A stretch of DNA of 64,000 bases from Roseateles sp. XES5 (lineage in GTDB: Bacteria > Pseudomonadota > Alphaproteobacteria > Rhizobiales > Rhizobiaceae), in assembly GCF_020535545.1 (NCBI RefSeq), contig NZ_CP084752.1, positions 1,285,501-1,349,500 on the forward strand. Reading direction: 5' to 3'. Position numbers and translations under genes: made by a program. Below are positions 17,508 to 26,482 of this stretch, piece after piece. Position 1 is the stretch's first letter, and the number at the start of each line of letters is the position of its first letter. The notes beneath the pieces are model-generated. The model saw only the letters and a list, made by a program, of their open reading frames with translations. It did no database searches and was not told the DNA's origin.

Positions 17508-19541
17508 TCAGTCTTCCGTCCAGATCGCCACATCGACGGGTGCAAGCTCGCGTGCCCCGACGAGGAAACTTGCCGAGGCCGAGGCCGGCACGGTCGCGGG
17601 ATCGCTGCCATAGTTGAAGGCGAAGTGCAGGCGGCCGCGGCGGGCAAGGCGGAGATCGCCAAGGTCGGTGAGACTCGCAACGCCGGCCCAACCGAGCGTG
17701 TCGCCCATCAGCTTCGACAGGAACTCGCCGCGCGGCAGCGTGCCGACATAGCGCGTTGCCTCATTGCCGATCACCGCCGGGGAGCCGGTGCGGTGCGGCC
17801 CCTCGAATGTCGCAAGGACCGTCTCGTTGGTGCGGATCAGTTCCCGCCAGCCGGTGATCGGATGGCTCGTATTGCCATAGAGCACCGGCTCGCTGTGGAA
17901 GTCCGGCAGGGACTCGACGCGCGTCACGCGGAAATCGAGCAGGTCGGCGAGCGGGCCGGGCGGCAGGTCGGCGGGAATATGCATGTCGCGCGTCTTGCTG
18001 CCGCTGCGCGGGCCGAACAGGGCCTTCGCGCCGGAGGCCTTGAGGCGGGCGATGAAATCCGCATCCGGAATGACGAGGTCGGGCGCCAGCACCAGCCTGT
18101 AGCCGGAGAGATCGGAATGCTGGCCGATGAAATCGACATCGACGCCGAGACGGGCGACGGCCGAGTACCAGTCGAGCGCGATGGCCGAGGCCGCATAGCC
18201 GCGCCCCTGCGGCAGGGCGCGGGTGGCAAAGCGCGATTCGTAATCCAGCATGATGGCGACGGCGGCCTTTTCGCGCACCTCGCCCTTCGGCAGACGGGCC
18301 ATTTCCTCGGCGACCTGCGCCACCTCCAGATAGCCCTGGTCCACCTCGCTGTTCGGCAAGAGCAGGCCGGCGTGGAACTGCTCCTGCGCGAAGGGGGCCT
18401 GGCGCCAGCGGAAATAGGACACCATGTCGACGCCGTGCGCATAGGCGAGCCATGTCCACAGGCGCACCATGCCATCGGCGGGCGACTGGTTGTGAGCGGC
18501 CCAGTTCACCGGTCCCGGCTGCTGCTCCATGACCCAGACCCGGCCACGGCCGACGGCGCGGTAGAGGTCGTGGTTGAAGGCCGGCTGGTCCGGATCGCCG
18601 ACGCGCAGGTAGCGCGCCTTATCCTCGGGGCTGAGGCGGCCATTGATGAGCCCGCCCATGGGATAGACATCCCAGGAGGCGATATCGATGTCCTCGCCGA
18701 GCTTGTGATGGTCGAAATCGGTGTTCTGCGACATGAAATTGTGCGTCACCGGGCGGCCCGGCGAATGCTGCCGGATGAGATCGACCTGCGCCTTGTTGAA
18801 GCTCTTCACCTGATCGGAGGAGAAGCGGAAATAATCGACCAGATGGGTCGGCGTCGGCTCTTCCACGAGATTGTTCGGCAGGTCCACCTCGTCGAAGCCG
18901 TTATAGTGCATGCTCCAGAATTGCGTGCCCCAGGCACGGTTCATCTCCTCGATGGTGCCGTAGCGCGCGGCAAGCCATTCGCGGAAGGCGCGCCCCGCCT
19001 CGTCGGAATAGCTGTGAATGGTATCGTGGTCGCCATATTCGTTGTCGGTCTGCCAGGCGTGCACGAAGGGATTGTCGCCATAGCGGCGCACCATGGCCTC
19101 GGTGATGCGGGCGGCCTCGAGGCGGTAGCGGCGGCTCGAGAAGCAATAGTGCCGGCGCGCACCGAACTTGCGCACGACGCCCCCGGCATCGACGGGCAGG
19201 ATATCCGGGTAGCGGTCGACCAGCCACTTCGGCGGGGCGGCGGTGGGCGTGCCGAGGATGACCTTGAGACCGGCGCAGCCGAGCACCTCGACAGCCTCGT
19301 CCAGCCATTCCCAGTGGAAGACGCCGGATTGCGGCTCGATATGCGACCAGGCGAATTCGCCGATGCGCACCCAGGCAAGGCCGAGCTCCACCATGCGGCG
19401 GGCATCCTCGTCCCATTTCTCGCGCGGCCACTGTTCCGGATAGTAGCAGACGCCAAGCTCCAGCATGCCGGCATCCTGATGGGCGGCGTCGAAGCGGTTC
19501 TGTCGGGTAAGCGGCTTGTGCACGGGTCTTGTCCTTGTCAT
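17508..19541 (-). CDS. GH42 beta-galactosidase
   Basis: 677 residues, a cytoplasmic family-42 glycoside hydrolase. The TIM-barrel start LELGVCYYPEQWP, the general acid Glu168 in AWQTDNEYG and the nucleophile Glu339 in VWVMEQQPGPVNW are present, followed by the trimerisation domain and a small C-terminal beta domain. Many homologues start at the equivalent of Met26 (19466), so the first 25 residues may not be translated. A perfect operator palindrome lies inside its promoter (19579-19607), putting it under the same control as the sugar and amino-acid transport operons. It releases terminal beta-galactose from imported glycosides. Confidence 0.93.
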   Translation of the reverse strand: MTRTRPVHKPLTRQNRFDAAHQDAGMLELGVCYYPEQWPREKWDEDARRMVELGLAWVRIGEFAWSHIEPQSGVFHWEWLDEAVEVLGCAGLKVILGTPTAAPPKWLVDRYPDILPVDAGGVVRKFGARRHYCFSSRRYRLEAARITEAMVRRYGDNPFVHAWQTDNEYGDHDTIHSYSDEAGRAFREWLAARYGTIEEMNRAWGTQFWSMHYNGFDEVDLPNNLVEEPTPTHLVDYFRFSSDQVKSFNKAQVDLIRQHSPGRPVTHNFMSQNTDFDHHKLGEDIDIASWDVYPMGGLINGRLSPEDKARYLRVGDPDQPAFNHDLYRAVGRGRVWVMEQQPGPVNWAAHNQSPADGMVRLWTWLAYAHGVDMVSYFRWRQAPFAQEQFHAGLLLPNSEVDQGYLEVAQVAEEMARLPKGEVREKAAVAIMLDYESRFATRALPQGRGYAASAIALDWYSAVARLGVDVDFIGQHSDLSGYRLVLAPDLVIPDADFIARLKASGAKALFGPRSGSKTRDMHIPADLPPGPLADLLDFRVTRVESLPDFHSEPVLYGNTSHPITGWRELIRTNETVLATFEGPHRTGSPAVIGNEATRYVGTLPRGEFLSKLMGDTLGWAGVASLTDLGDLRLARRGRLHFAFNYGSDPATVPASASASFLVGARELAPVDVAIWTED

Positions 19542-19578
19542 TCACGGCGCCTTGGCGAGCGCCGCTTTTGTCACGATT

Positions 19579-19607
19579 GCAATATAAACGTTTATATCGC
19601 GCGTCAA
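19579..19607 (-). promoter_or_regulatory. Promoter of the GH42 gene with a perfect LacI-type operator
   Basis: ATATAAACGTTTATAT at 19582-19597 is a perfect 16-bp palindrome with the central CG step typical of LacI-family operators. It lies between a -35 (TTGACG, minus-strand sense of 19602-19607) and a -10 (TATTGC, 19579-19584) 17 bp apart, so a bound repressor would block the promoter. Confidence 0.8.
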
Positions 19608-19630
19608 ACCTCTTTCGAGGCGCTATGTCC

Positions 19631-22600
19631 TCAGCGCGCGAGCGCGCCGAGGGTTTCGTCGAGGGCGGCGAGGAAGCGGTCGCAATCCGCCGCGCTGAAG
19701 GGCGCCGGCGGCTTCACCTTCAGGACATTGTGATGCGGGCCCTCGCTGGAGAGCAGGATGCGGTGCTTGCGCTTCATCTCGGCGATGACGACATCGAGTT
19801 CCGCCGCCGCCGGCTCCAGCGTTTGCCGGTCGCGGACAAGCTCGATGCCGTTGAAGAGACCGTAGCCGCGCACATCGCCAATGATCGCATGACGTTCGGC
19901 CAGTGCCCTGGCGCCATCCATCAACCGGTCGCCGACCGTCCTGCAATGGTGCATCAGGCGCTCGTCCCTGATGACGTCGAGCACGGCAAGGCCGATCTCG
20001 GCGGAGACGGGATTGCCGCCGAAGGTGTTGAAATATTCCATGCCGTTGGCGAAGGCGGCAGCGATGGCCTCCGTTGTGACGACGGCGGCCATGGGATGGC
20101 CGTTGCCGATCGGCTTGCCCATGGTGACGATGTCGGGGACGACGCCCTGCGTCTCGTGCGCCCACATGTGGCTGCCGACGCGGCCGAAGCCGACCTGGAC
20201 TTCGTCTGCAAGGCAGAGGCCGCCGGCCGCCCGGATATGGGCATAGGCTTCCTTCAGGTAATTTTCCGGCAGGGTGAGCTGGCCGCCGGTGCCCAGGATG
20301 CCCTCGCTGAAGAACAGCGCCGGGCGGCGGCCTTCCGCCGCCAGCGCCTCGACCTGCCGGCGCACATCCTCGGCGTATTTTCTCCCGGCATCGCCGTCGC
20401 CGTAGCGGAAGCGGCCGCGATAAAGATCCGGCATTTTGGCGACGCGCACATGCGGTGGGCAGCCTTCGCCGCCCTTGCCGGCGAACTTGTAGGGACTGAC
20501 GTCGATGAGGCTCGACAGATGGCCGTGATAGGCATGGTCGACCGTTATCACATCGCGGTTGCCGGTATAGGCGCGAGCCAGGCGGATGGCGAGGTCGTTC
20601 GCCTCGCTGCCCGAATTCACGAAGAAGCAGACATTCAGCGGGTCGGGAAAGAGCGCGGCGAGGCGGCGGGAATATTCCACCAGCGAATCGTGCAGGTAGC
20701 GCGAATTGGTGTTGAGCCTTGCCATCTGCGTCTGCGCCGCCCTGACGACGCGCGGATGGCAATGGCCGACGTGGCAGACATTGTTGACCATGTCGAGCCA
20801 GCGGTTGCCGTCCGCGTCGATGAGGTGCGCGCCCTCCCCGCCGACGATCTTCAGCGGTGCGGCGGAATAGGCGATGGAGAGCGAACGGCCGATGCGGCGA
20901 TGGCGCTCGCGCACCAGGAAATCCTTGTCGCGCGCCACGATGACGGAAGCGGGCGTGGCAAAACCGAAGACCACGCTCGGATCCGGGCTCACCGCCTGCC
21001 AGACCTGCCAGTGATCGCCGACGCCGACGCCATGCATGCGGCCTTCGAGACCGAGGTGATCGGTGACGACCTGGAAATGCAGGTGGGGCGACCAGTTGCC
21101 GTTTTCCGTGGCAGCGCCGAAGGCGGCAAAAGCCTCGCCTCTGGCGATGGCCTGCCCCAGAGAGAGCTTCTGGACGCCCTGGCGGGAGAGATGCCCATAG
21201 AGCGTCCAGAAGACATCGCCCTCATCGGTGCGATGTTCGAGTAGAACCGTCGGGCCGAAGCCGAAGGCGACGGCGTCGTCGTGGATGAAGGCAACCTTGC
21301 CGGCAAAGGGCGCATGCACCGGCTCGCCGGCCGGTGCGAAGAGGTCGATGCCGAGATGCACCGTTCGGCGCGCACCGGCCAAGCCGGTCTCGTAGGCATC
21401 GCCCTTGTAGACGGCGCGGTCCTCGCCGTAGAGGCCGATGGCGAAATCCGCGCCGGCCTCGGCGACACGCGCCTCGATCAGCCGTTCGGCGCCGTCCGCA
21501 TCCAGCGTGGACCAGTCCGGCCCCGCCGCCGTGAGATCGAGGGCAAGCACCCTGGGCTTTGCGATGCCCGGGCGGATGACGGCGGCGAAATCATGGGCGT
21601 TGCGCTCCAGCCAGCGTTCGACGCGGGGCGCATGCGGAACCGGCGCGAAGCCGCAGGCATCGCGGATGCGGGCGATGGCGAGCGCGCGGTTCTCTTGCTG
21701 CAGGCGGCGAAGCTCGCGCCAGACATCCTCCTGGCTGACCAGAAGATAGGTATTGTCCGGGTTGTCGCGGATTTGTCTCGCGGCCATGCACATGCTGACG
21801 GCATAACGGGTGCAGACGAGATCGAAGACAAGCTCCGCTTCCGTTGCGCTGATGGCGTTGACGGAATGATAGGCGGCGGCAAGACGGGCAATGGTCTCGA
21901 CAGGATCGGCCGCGCCAATCAGCGCATAGGCGCCGGCGACGGCGATCTCGACCACGCGGAACGTCTCGACCATATCGCCGAAATCGAGCAGGCCGCTGAC
22001 GCGCCCGCCGGCATCGAGCAGCACATTGTAGTCATTGGCATCGTTGTGGATGACCTGGCGCGGGCAGGACTGAAGGCGCGGCAGCACCGCAGCGGCGAAG
22101 CGCTCCAGAATGGCCGCGACGGCCGCGTGCTTTTCCGCGTCGTCGATGAAGCGAAGGTTTTCCAGATGCGTGTCCGCCCGGCCGATATCCCAGGCATAGA
22201 GGCGCTTTGCCCCGGCATGCGAGAAGCCCTGGAGGCTGCGGTCGAGCGCACCGAGCAGGCCGCCCAGCGTCGAGACGCTTTCTTCATGACGCGTGGCGGC
22301 GCGCGACCAGACGTCCCCCGACAGCCAGGTGAGCAGGCGCGCTGTGCGCGGGCCGCGGATATCGGCGGCAAAGGACTGCCGGCCCATCCGGTCGGCGAGG
22401 GCGCGCGAGACCGGAAGACCGGGCGCCGTGTCCTCGAGGTGATCGAGCACGGCGATCTGCATGGCGAGATCGTCCGCATCGCCCGGCGCGTGCAGCTTCA
22501 GGAGATAACGCGTGCCATCCGCCGCCTCGACGCGGTAGTTGAGATCGTGTTCGCCCGGCAGCGGCGTGATGGCCCCGGCGATGCCATAGCCTTCCCGCAG

Positions 22601-22645
22601 CAAGGCTTCGATTGCCGCCGTCTCGTCCTGCCGTGCGTCGGTCAT
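19631..22645 (-). CDS. Three-domain fusion: APH-fold kinase, M23 peptidase-like domain, class III aminotransferase-fold PLP enzyme
   Basis: 1004 residues from the ATG at 22645, chosen for GGAG six bases upstream. Domain 1 (about 20-330) is an APH/choline-kinase fold with HNDANDYN (200-207) and the metal-binding LLDFGD (about 219-224). Domain 2 (about 410-555) is LytM/M23-like with HxxxD (His430, Asp434), YGH (His485) and HLH (521-523), so the zinc site looks complete. Domain 3 (about 575-1003) is a class III PLP enzyme with [19 protein letters not shown] and Lys844 in MGKPIGNG. Human hydroxylysine kinase and 5-phosphohydroxylysine phospho-lyase belong to the same two families as domains 1 and 3, and related bacterial fusions are known. 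Likely role: phosphorylate a hydroxy-amino compound, then eliminate phosphate and ammonia. The M23 part is cytoplasmic here and unexplained. Confidence 0.88.
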   Translation of the reverse strand: MTDARQDETAAIEALLREGYGIAGAITPLPGEHDLNYRVEAADGTRYLLKLHAPGDADDLAMQIAVLDHLEDTAPGLPVSRALADRMGRQSFAADIRGPRTARLLTWLSGDVWSRAATRHEESVSTLGGLLGALDRSLQGFSHAGAKRLYAWDIGRADTHLENLRFIDDAEKHAAVAAILERFAAAVLPRLQSCPRQVIHNDANDYNVLLDAGGRVSGLLDFGDMVETFRVVEIAVAGAYALIGAADPVETIARLAAAYHSVNAISATEAELVFDLVCTRYAVSMCMAARQIRDNPDNTYLLVSQEDVWRELRRLQQENRALAIARIRDACGFAPVPHAPRVERWLERNAHDFAAVIRPGIAKPRVLALDLTAAGPDWSTLDADGAERLIEARVAEAGADFAIGLYGEDRAVYKGDAYETGLAGARRTVHLGIDLFAPAGEPVHAPFAGKVAFIHDDAVAFGFGPTVLLEHRTDEGDVFWTLYGHLSRQGVQKLSLGQAIARGEAFAAFGAATENGNWSPHLHFQVVTDHLGLEGRMHGVGVGDHWQVWQAVSPDPSVVFGFATPASVIVARDKDFLVRERHRRIGRSLSIAYSAAPLKIVGGEGAHLIDADGNRWLDMVNNVCHVGHCHPRVVRAAQTQMARLNTNSRYLHDSLVEYSRRLAALFPDPLNVCFFVNSGSEANDLAIRLARAYTGNRDVITVDHAYHGHLSSLIDVSPYKFAGKGGEGCPPHVRVAKMPDLYRGRFRYGDGDAGRKYAEDVRRQVEALAAEGRRPALFFSEGILGTGGQLTLPENYLKEAYAHIRAAGGLCLADEVQVGFGRVGSHMWAHETQGVVPDIVTMGKPIGNGHPMAAVVTTEAIAAAFANGMEYFNTFGGNPVSAEIGLAVLDVIRDERLMHHCRTVGDRLMDGARALAERHAIIGDVRGYGLFNGIELVRDRQTLEPAAAELDVVIAEMKRKHRILLSSEGPHHNVLKVKPPAPFSAADCDRFLAALDETLGALAR

Positions 22646-22656
22646 GCCTGTCTCCA

Positions 22657-23328
22657 TTACCATGCTACCGTTCGGCCGTCATAGGCCCGAAAACTGCCGC
22701 TTTCGGCCAGTGTCGTGGCGTCGATCAGCGCCTTGAGGCCGGCGGCGCTTTCCGCAACGTCGACGGCCGCCTCTTCACCGCCCATATCCGTGCGCACCCA
22801 GCCTGGATGCAGCGAGATGACGGCGATGCCGTCGCGGCGGAAATCCTGCGCCAGCTTCACCGTCGCCATGTTCAGCGCCGCCTTGGAGCAGCGATAGGCA
22901 TAATCGCCGTCCTCGTCATCGAGCGTGCCTTCGGCAAGCGAGCCGGCGCGGCTGCTGATATTGACCAGCACCTTGCGGCCACCGGCGCAGAGGTTCGGCC
23001 GCAGCGCACGGGCCAGAAGCAGCGGGGCGAGCGCGTTGATGCGCATGACCGCGAGGAAATCGTCCGTGTCGAGCGTATCGAGGCCGCCGGTATCGCCGCG
23101 GACCGCGGCATTGTTGATGACGATGTCGATCGGCTGACCCTCCAGCCCCTTGCCGAGCGCCGCGATGGAAGCCGGGTCCGCGACGTCGAGCGGCGCATCG
23201 CCGCCCTGCCGCATGCAGGCGATGACGCGGCAGCCGGCCGCGGCATAGAGCCCGGCAAGCGCCCGGCCGAGGCCGCGCGAGGCACCGGTGACGAGGACCG
23301 TGCCCTTCTTAGCGGTGTTTGACGTCAT
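22657..23328 (-). CDS. Short-chain dehydrogenase/reductase
   Basis: 223 residues. Rossmann motif VTGASRGLG near the N-terminus, NNAAV, an active-site Ser region (NISSRAGS) and the YAYRCSKAA motif with catalytic Tyr and Lys. It is cytoplasmic and NAD(P)-dependent, with unknown substrate. Its start overlaps the end of the upstream permease gene by 20 bp and its stop lies 11 bp before the kinase/PLP fusion, so it belongs to the amino-acid transport operon and may act on the same compound. Confidence 0.9.
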   Translation of the reverse strand: MTSNTAKKGTVLVTGASRGLGRALAGLYAAAGCRVIACMRQGGDAPLDVADPASIAALGKGLEGQPIDIVINNAAVRGDTGGLDTLDTDDFLAVMRINALAPLLLARALRPNLCAGGRKVLVNISSRAGSLAEGTLDDEDGDYAYRCSKAALNMATVKLAQDFRRDGIAVISLHPGWVRTDMGGEEAAVDVAESAAGLKALIDATTLAESGSFRAYDGRTVAW

Positions 23329-24964
23329 ACTTCTTCTCGATCAGGCTGATGAGGCTTGCCGCCGCGAGCGTCAGCAGGATGTAGAGGATCGCCGCGGAAT
23401 TGTAGGGCGCGAAAGGCAGGAAGCTTGCCGACTGGAACTCGCGCATGCGCTGGGTGATGTCACGGATCGACAGGATCGACAGCAGCGACGTGTCCTTGAG
23501 GATGGCGATCAGCTCGTTGCCGAGCGGCGGGATGACGATGCGGAAGGCCTGCGGCAGGATGACGAGCCGCGCCGTCTGCCAGCGGTTGAGCCCGAGGCTG
23601 CCGGCCGCCTCGATCTGTCCCGCCGGAATGGCATTGATGCCCGAGCGGAAGATTTCGGCGAGATAGGCGGAATAGGCGATGGCCATGGCGACGATGCCGC
23701 GCACGAGGTTCGGCGGATCGAAGACGCCCGCCGTCGCATCCTTCAGCGCGCCCGACAGCGGCAGGCCGACATAGAGCACGATGACCAGCATGGGGATGCC
23801 GCGGATCGTATCGACCACGAATTCGGAGCCGACCGACAGCGGATGACGGCCATGCAGGAAGCCGCCGAAGGTGAGCAGGCCGATGGCGATGGCGACGACG
23901 GCGAGCGTGATGCCGACCGCACGGTCGCGGTCGTTCAGCGCCTCGACCTGCCAGAGGCGCGGCCAGTCGGCGGGAACGGCGGCGGCGGGCAGCAGCGCGC
24001 CGCTGACATCCTCCTTCTTGCCGATGGCCTCGATGGCCTGTTCGGGCGTGACGAAGGTGCGCACCGGCGTTTCGGTCGTCGGGCCGCCCTCATACTGGCC
24101 GAAGCGCACGGCGCTGATGAGACCGGACGGCGTGTTGGTGACGATGCCGACCTTGCCCTCCAGCGTGCCCGTAAGCACGTAGCCGTCGCGCGGCTGCAGC
24201 AGGAACCAGGCGGAGAGCAGGGCGAAGACGACCGTCATCGCGGCGAAGACGATGAGGCTGCCACGCGTATAGCGCAACTTGAGGAGGCCGACCCAGACGA
24301 GGCCGAGAATGGCCGCGAGAATATAGGCGGCGATGGCGGCGCGGATGGTCGTGGCAAGGCCGGAGGCGAAGGCGAGATGGGCAAAGAGGAGAACGAAGAC
24401 GAGGCCCGCGCCGTTGACGAGGCCGAGCAGCCAGGCGCCGGCCCGGCGCAGCGGGCTTTCGGCCGGAACGGGCGCGCGGCTGCCGGCGAAGGTGAGGCCG
24501 AGACCGGCGACGAGCAGCGCCGCATAGGCCGGCCAGAGCCAGGCCTCGACGCCGCGCACCATGAGATCGGCGGCCTCCGTCAGCTGGCGCGGCGTGACGC
24601 CCTTGACGACGAGATCGGACTTGAAGGAATCGACCCCGTTCGCCACCACGGAGGCCATGAAGGGATGCACGAGGTCGCCGGCAACGATGGCCGCCGTCGC
24701 CAGCAGGCCGGCAAGGCCGACAGCAAGCGTCAGGCGCGGCCGCGCCACCTTGGCCCGCGACAGGACCAGCACGGCGAAACCGGCGAAAAAGGCCGCGGCG
24801 AGCAGCAGGAAGCCCGGCACGAAAGCGCCCGAGCCCGGCTCGATGCCGAGAATGGCGCGTAGCGCCCGCTGGTAGTCGCCCGAGGAGGCGAAAAGATAGA
24901 CGATGAAGGGCAGCGCGGCGAGGATGACCAGGTTGCTGGGCCTCACGCTTCTGACGAACGACAT
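23309..24964 (-). CDS. Amino-acid ABC transporter permease, long form with extra N-terminal membrane domain
   Basis: 551 residues from an ATG with GGAGG upstream. The C-terminal 220 residues are a typical HisM/GlnP permease: RGIPMLVIVLYVGLPLSGA, the EAAGSLGLNRWQTARLVILPQA coupling loop and LKDTSLLSILS. Ahead of it lie about five further hydrophobic segments and a soluble stretch (about 280-345, GKVGIVTNTPSGLISAVRF...) that resembles part of a solute-binding fold. Together with the binding-protein gene upstream it forms an importer, but no ATPase gene is nearby, so it probably borrows one encoded elsewhere. Confidence 0.87.
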   Translation of the reverse strand: MSFVRSVRPSNLVILAALPFIVYLFASSGDYQRALRAILGIEPGSGAFVPGFLLLAAAFFAGFAVLVLSRAKVARPRLTLAVGLAGLLATAAIVAGDLVHPFMASVVANGVDSFKSDLVVKGVTPRQLTEAADLMVRGVEAWLWPAYAALLVAGLGLTFAGSRAPVPAESPLRRAGAWLLGLVNGAGLVFVLLFAHLAFASGLATTIRAAIAAYILAAILGLVWVGLLKLRYTRGSLIVFAAMTVVFALLSAWFLLQPRDGYVLTGTLEGKVGIVTNTPSGLISAVRFGQYEGGPTTETPVRTFVTPEQAIEAIGKKEDVSGALLPAAAVPADWPRLWQVEALNDRDRAVGITLAVVAIAIGLLTFGGFLHGRHPLSVGSEFVVDTIRGIPMLVIVLYVGLPLSGALKDATAGVFDPPNLVRGIVAMAIAYSAYLAEIFRSGINAIPAGQIEAAGSLGLNRWQTARLVILPQAFRIVIPPLGNELIAILKDTSLLSILSIRDITQRMREFQSASFLPFAPYNSAAILYILLTLAAASLISLIEKKYDVKHR

Positions 24965-25094
24965 TCCGGCCTCCACCATAGGCCGCTTCCGGAACGCGGA
25001 AGGGGCCTATTTCCAGTTTCATGCGCTCCGAACGCTTGCCGGAACTGTTTCAGGAATGGATGGGAGCGCCCGCGGGACGCTCCCGGAAGACCTC

Positions 25095-25841
25095 TTACTT
25101 GAGGCCCCAATATTTGGCGATCAGCTTGTCGAGCGTGCCGTCGTCCTTGATCGCCTTCAGGCCTTCGTTGAAGGCAGCGACATTCTCGTCGCCCTTGCGG
25201 AAGACGAGGCCGAGCGGATCGGATTCGAGATCCTTGATGGAGGCGACGAGTTCGCCGGCGAATTCGCGCTCATAGGCGGCGGCATTCGCGCCGTTGATGA
25301 CGACGCCGTCGACGTCCTTGTTCTTGAGCGCGATGATGGCAGCGCTGAAGCTGTCATAGGCGACGACGTTTTCCTTGCCGACGACGCCTTCGGCAACCTG
25401 CGCGTCCGTCGTATTGGCCTGGGCGGAGAGCTTCTTGCCCTCGGCCTTGAATTTGTCGAGCGTGATGCCCTGGTCCTCGGCGCGCGTCAGCACAGCCTGG
25501 CTGTTGACGATATAGGGGTCGGAGAAATCCATCGCCTTCTTGCGCTCATCGGTGATCGAGACGCCGGACGCGACGAGGTCGAAATTGCCCTGGTCGAGCG
25601 CGGCGAAGATGCCGTCCCAGCCGGTCGTCACGAATTCGGCCTGGCAATTGATCTTGGCGCAGATGGCGTTCACGACATCGATATCGAAGCCGACGATCTG
25701 GCCGCTCGCCGGATCGATGCTCTCCATCGGCGGCGAGGTCGTGTCGGACCCGACCTTCAGGAGCTTGCCGCCGAGATCGGCCGCATGGGCACCACCCGCC
25801 ATGAAGGCGGCCAATGCGAGCGTTGCAACGAATTTCCTCAT
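25095..25841 (-). CDS. Amino-acid ABC transporter substrate-binding protein
   Basis: 248 residues. The signal peptide MRKFVATLALAAFMAGGAHA is followed by a family 3 binding domain: KVGSDTTSPPMESIDPASGQ, IVGFDIDVVNAI and MDFSDPYIVNSQAVLTR. Two Cys (AICAKINCQ) are typical of the polar/basic amino-acid group. The ATG at 25841 is preceded by a purine-rich GAGGAAGAG. It heads the operon with permease, SDR and the kinase/PLP fusion and is preceded by two operator palindromes. Its ligand is probably an amino acid or amino-acid derivative. Confidence 0.92.
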   Translation of the reverse strand: MRKFVATLALAAFMAGGAHAADLGGKLLKVGSDTTSPPMESIDPASGQIVGFDIDVVNAICAKINCQAEFVTTGWDGIFAALDQGNFDLVASGVSITDERKKAMDFSDPYIVNSQAVLTRAEDQGITLDKFKAEGKKLSAQANTTDAQVAEGVVGKENVVAYDSFSAAIIALKNKDVDGVVINGANAAAYEREFAGELVASIKDLESDPLGLVFRKGDENVAAFNEGLKAIKDDGTLDKLIAKYWGLK

Positions 25842-25953
25842 CTCTTCCTCCTCAACCATCGGCGCCGCCACAGATGGCAGACGCTCGACAAATTCCTTCA
25901 GGCGCCGCGAGAACGGCGCCCCTCCCCACTTTTCGAAGGAACGGTAACAAGGA

Positions 25954-25991
25954 ATATAAACGTTTTCAAGAAGAAATATAAACGTTTTTAT
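25954..25991 (-). promoter_or_regulatory. Two LacI-type operators upstream of the amino-acid transport operon
   Basis: Near-palindromes with core ATATAAACGTTTT lie at 25954-25969 and 25976-25991, with centres 22 bp apart (two helical turns). A possible -35 (TTGAAA on the minus strand) lies within the site nearer the gene. The core matches the operators before the GH42 gene and the sugar ABC operon. Confidence 0.75.
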
Positions 25992-26085
25992 TTTGAAACC
26001 ATGATGCAGCGCAGCACGGTCGCCCTCAGCAAAACCGGGAGTAGAATGCGGTGGAAACGACGAAAGGAAAACGGGATCGGGCGGC

Positions 26086-26159
26086 TGGAGCGGGTAGCGG
26101 GAATCGAACCCGCGCGTTCAGCTTGGGAAGCTGACAGGCTACCATTACATCATACCCGC
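26086..26159 (-). tRNA. tRNA-Gly (anticodon UCC)
   Basis: Full cloverleaf: acceptor GCGGGTA/TACCCGC, D-arm with TGGTAGCC, anticodon stem CAGCT/AGCTG around CTTCCCA with anticodon TCC, T-arm GCGGGTTCGATTCCCGC, discriminator T and an encoded CCA. It lies between the divergent binding-protein genes. Confidence 0.95.
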
Positions 26160-26382
26160 AGGGCAGCGCCGAGGGCGCATCCATTCAACAGTTCGCGGGG
26201 CGTGTCAAGCGAGACGGTCGGCAGACGTGCCGTGTGGAATTTCCGAGATCGCCTGCGCCGTCCCGGACAAAATCACTCAAATCACTACACTTAAACAGCA
26301 GTTTCCAATTGCGAGCCACGCATTTAATTTCATGAAATTATTCATAATTTATCGCCGCAATGCAAAATATTGACGCCATCTT

Positions 26383-26401
26383 GTGCGATCTGAGATCACA
26401 C
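26383..26401 (+). promoter_or_regulatory. Inverted repeat upstream of the polyamine-type binding protein gene
   Basis: GTGCGATC and GATCACAC form an imperfect 8-bp inverted repeat with a 3-nt centre, about 85 bp before the start codon and just after a TTGACG hexamer (26369-26374). This looks like an operator, for example of a GntR- or CRP-type protein. The assignment is uncertain. Confidence 0.4.
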
Positions 26402-26482
26402 TTTATTGTCGCCGTGGTCTGGAAGGACACTCAGGCGGCGCCTCGGATGGCAGCTGCGGGTCCTGGATCGGGAGGACAATCG

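Noticed and set aside
22657..24862. Plus-strand frames opposite the SDR and permease genes, rich in Asp/Glu/Arg
   Set aside because: Antisense artefacts; the minus-strand products match known families along their whole length.
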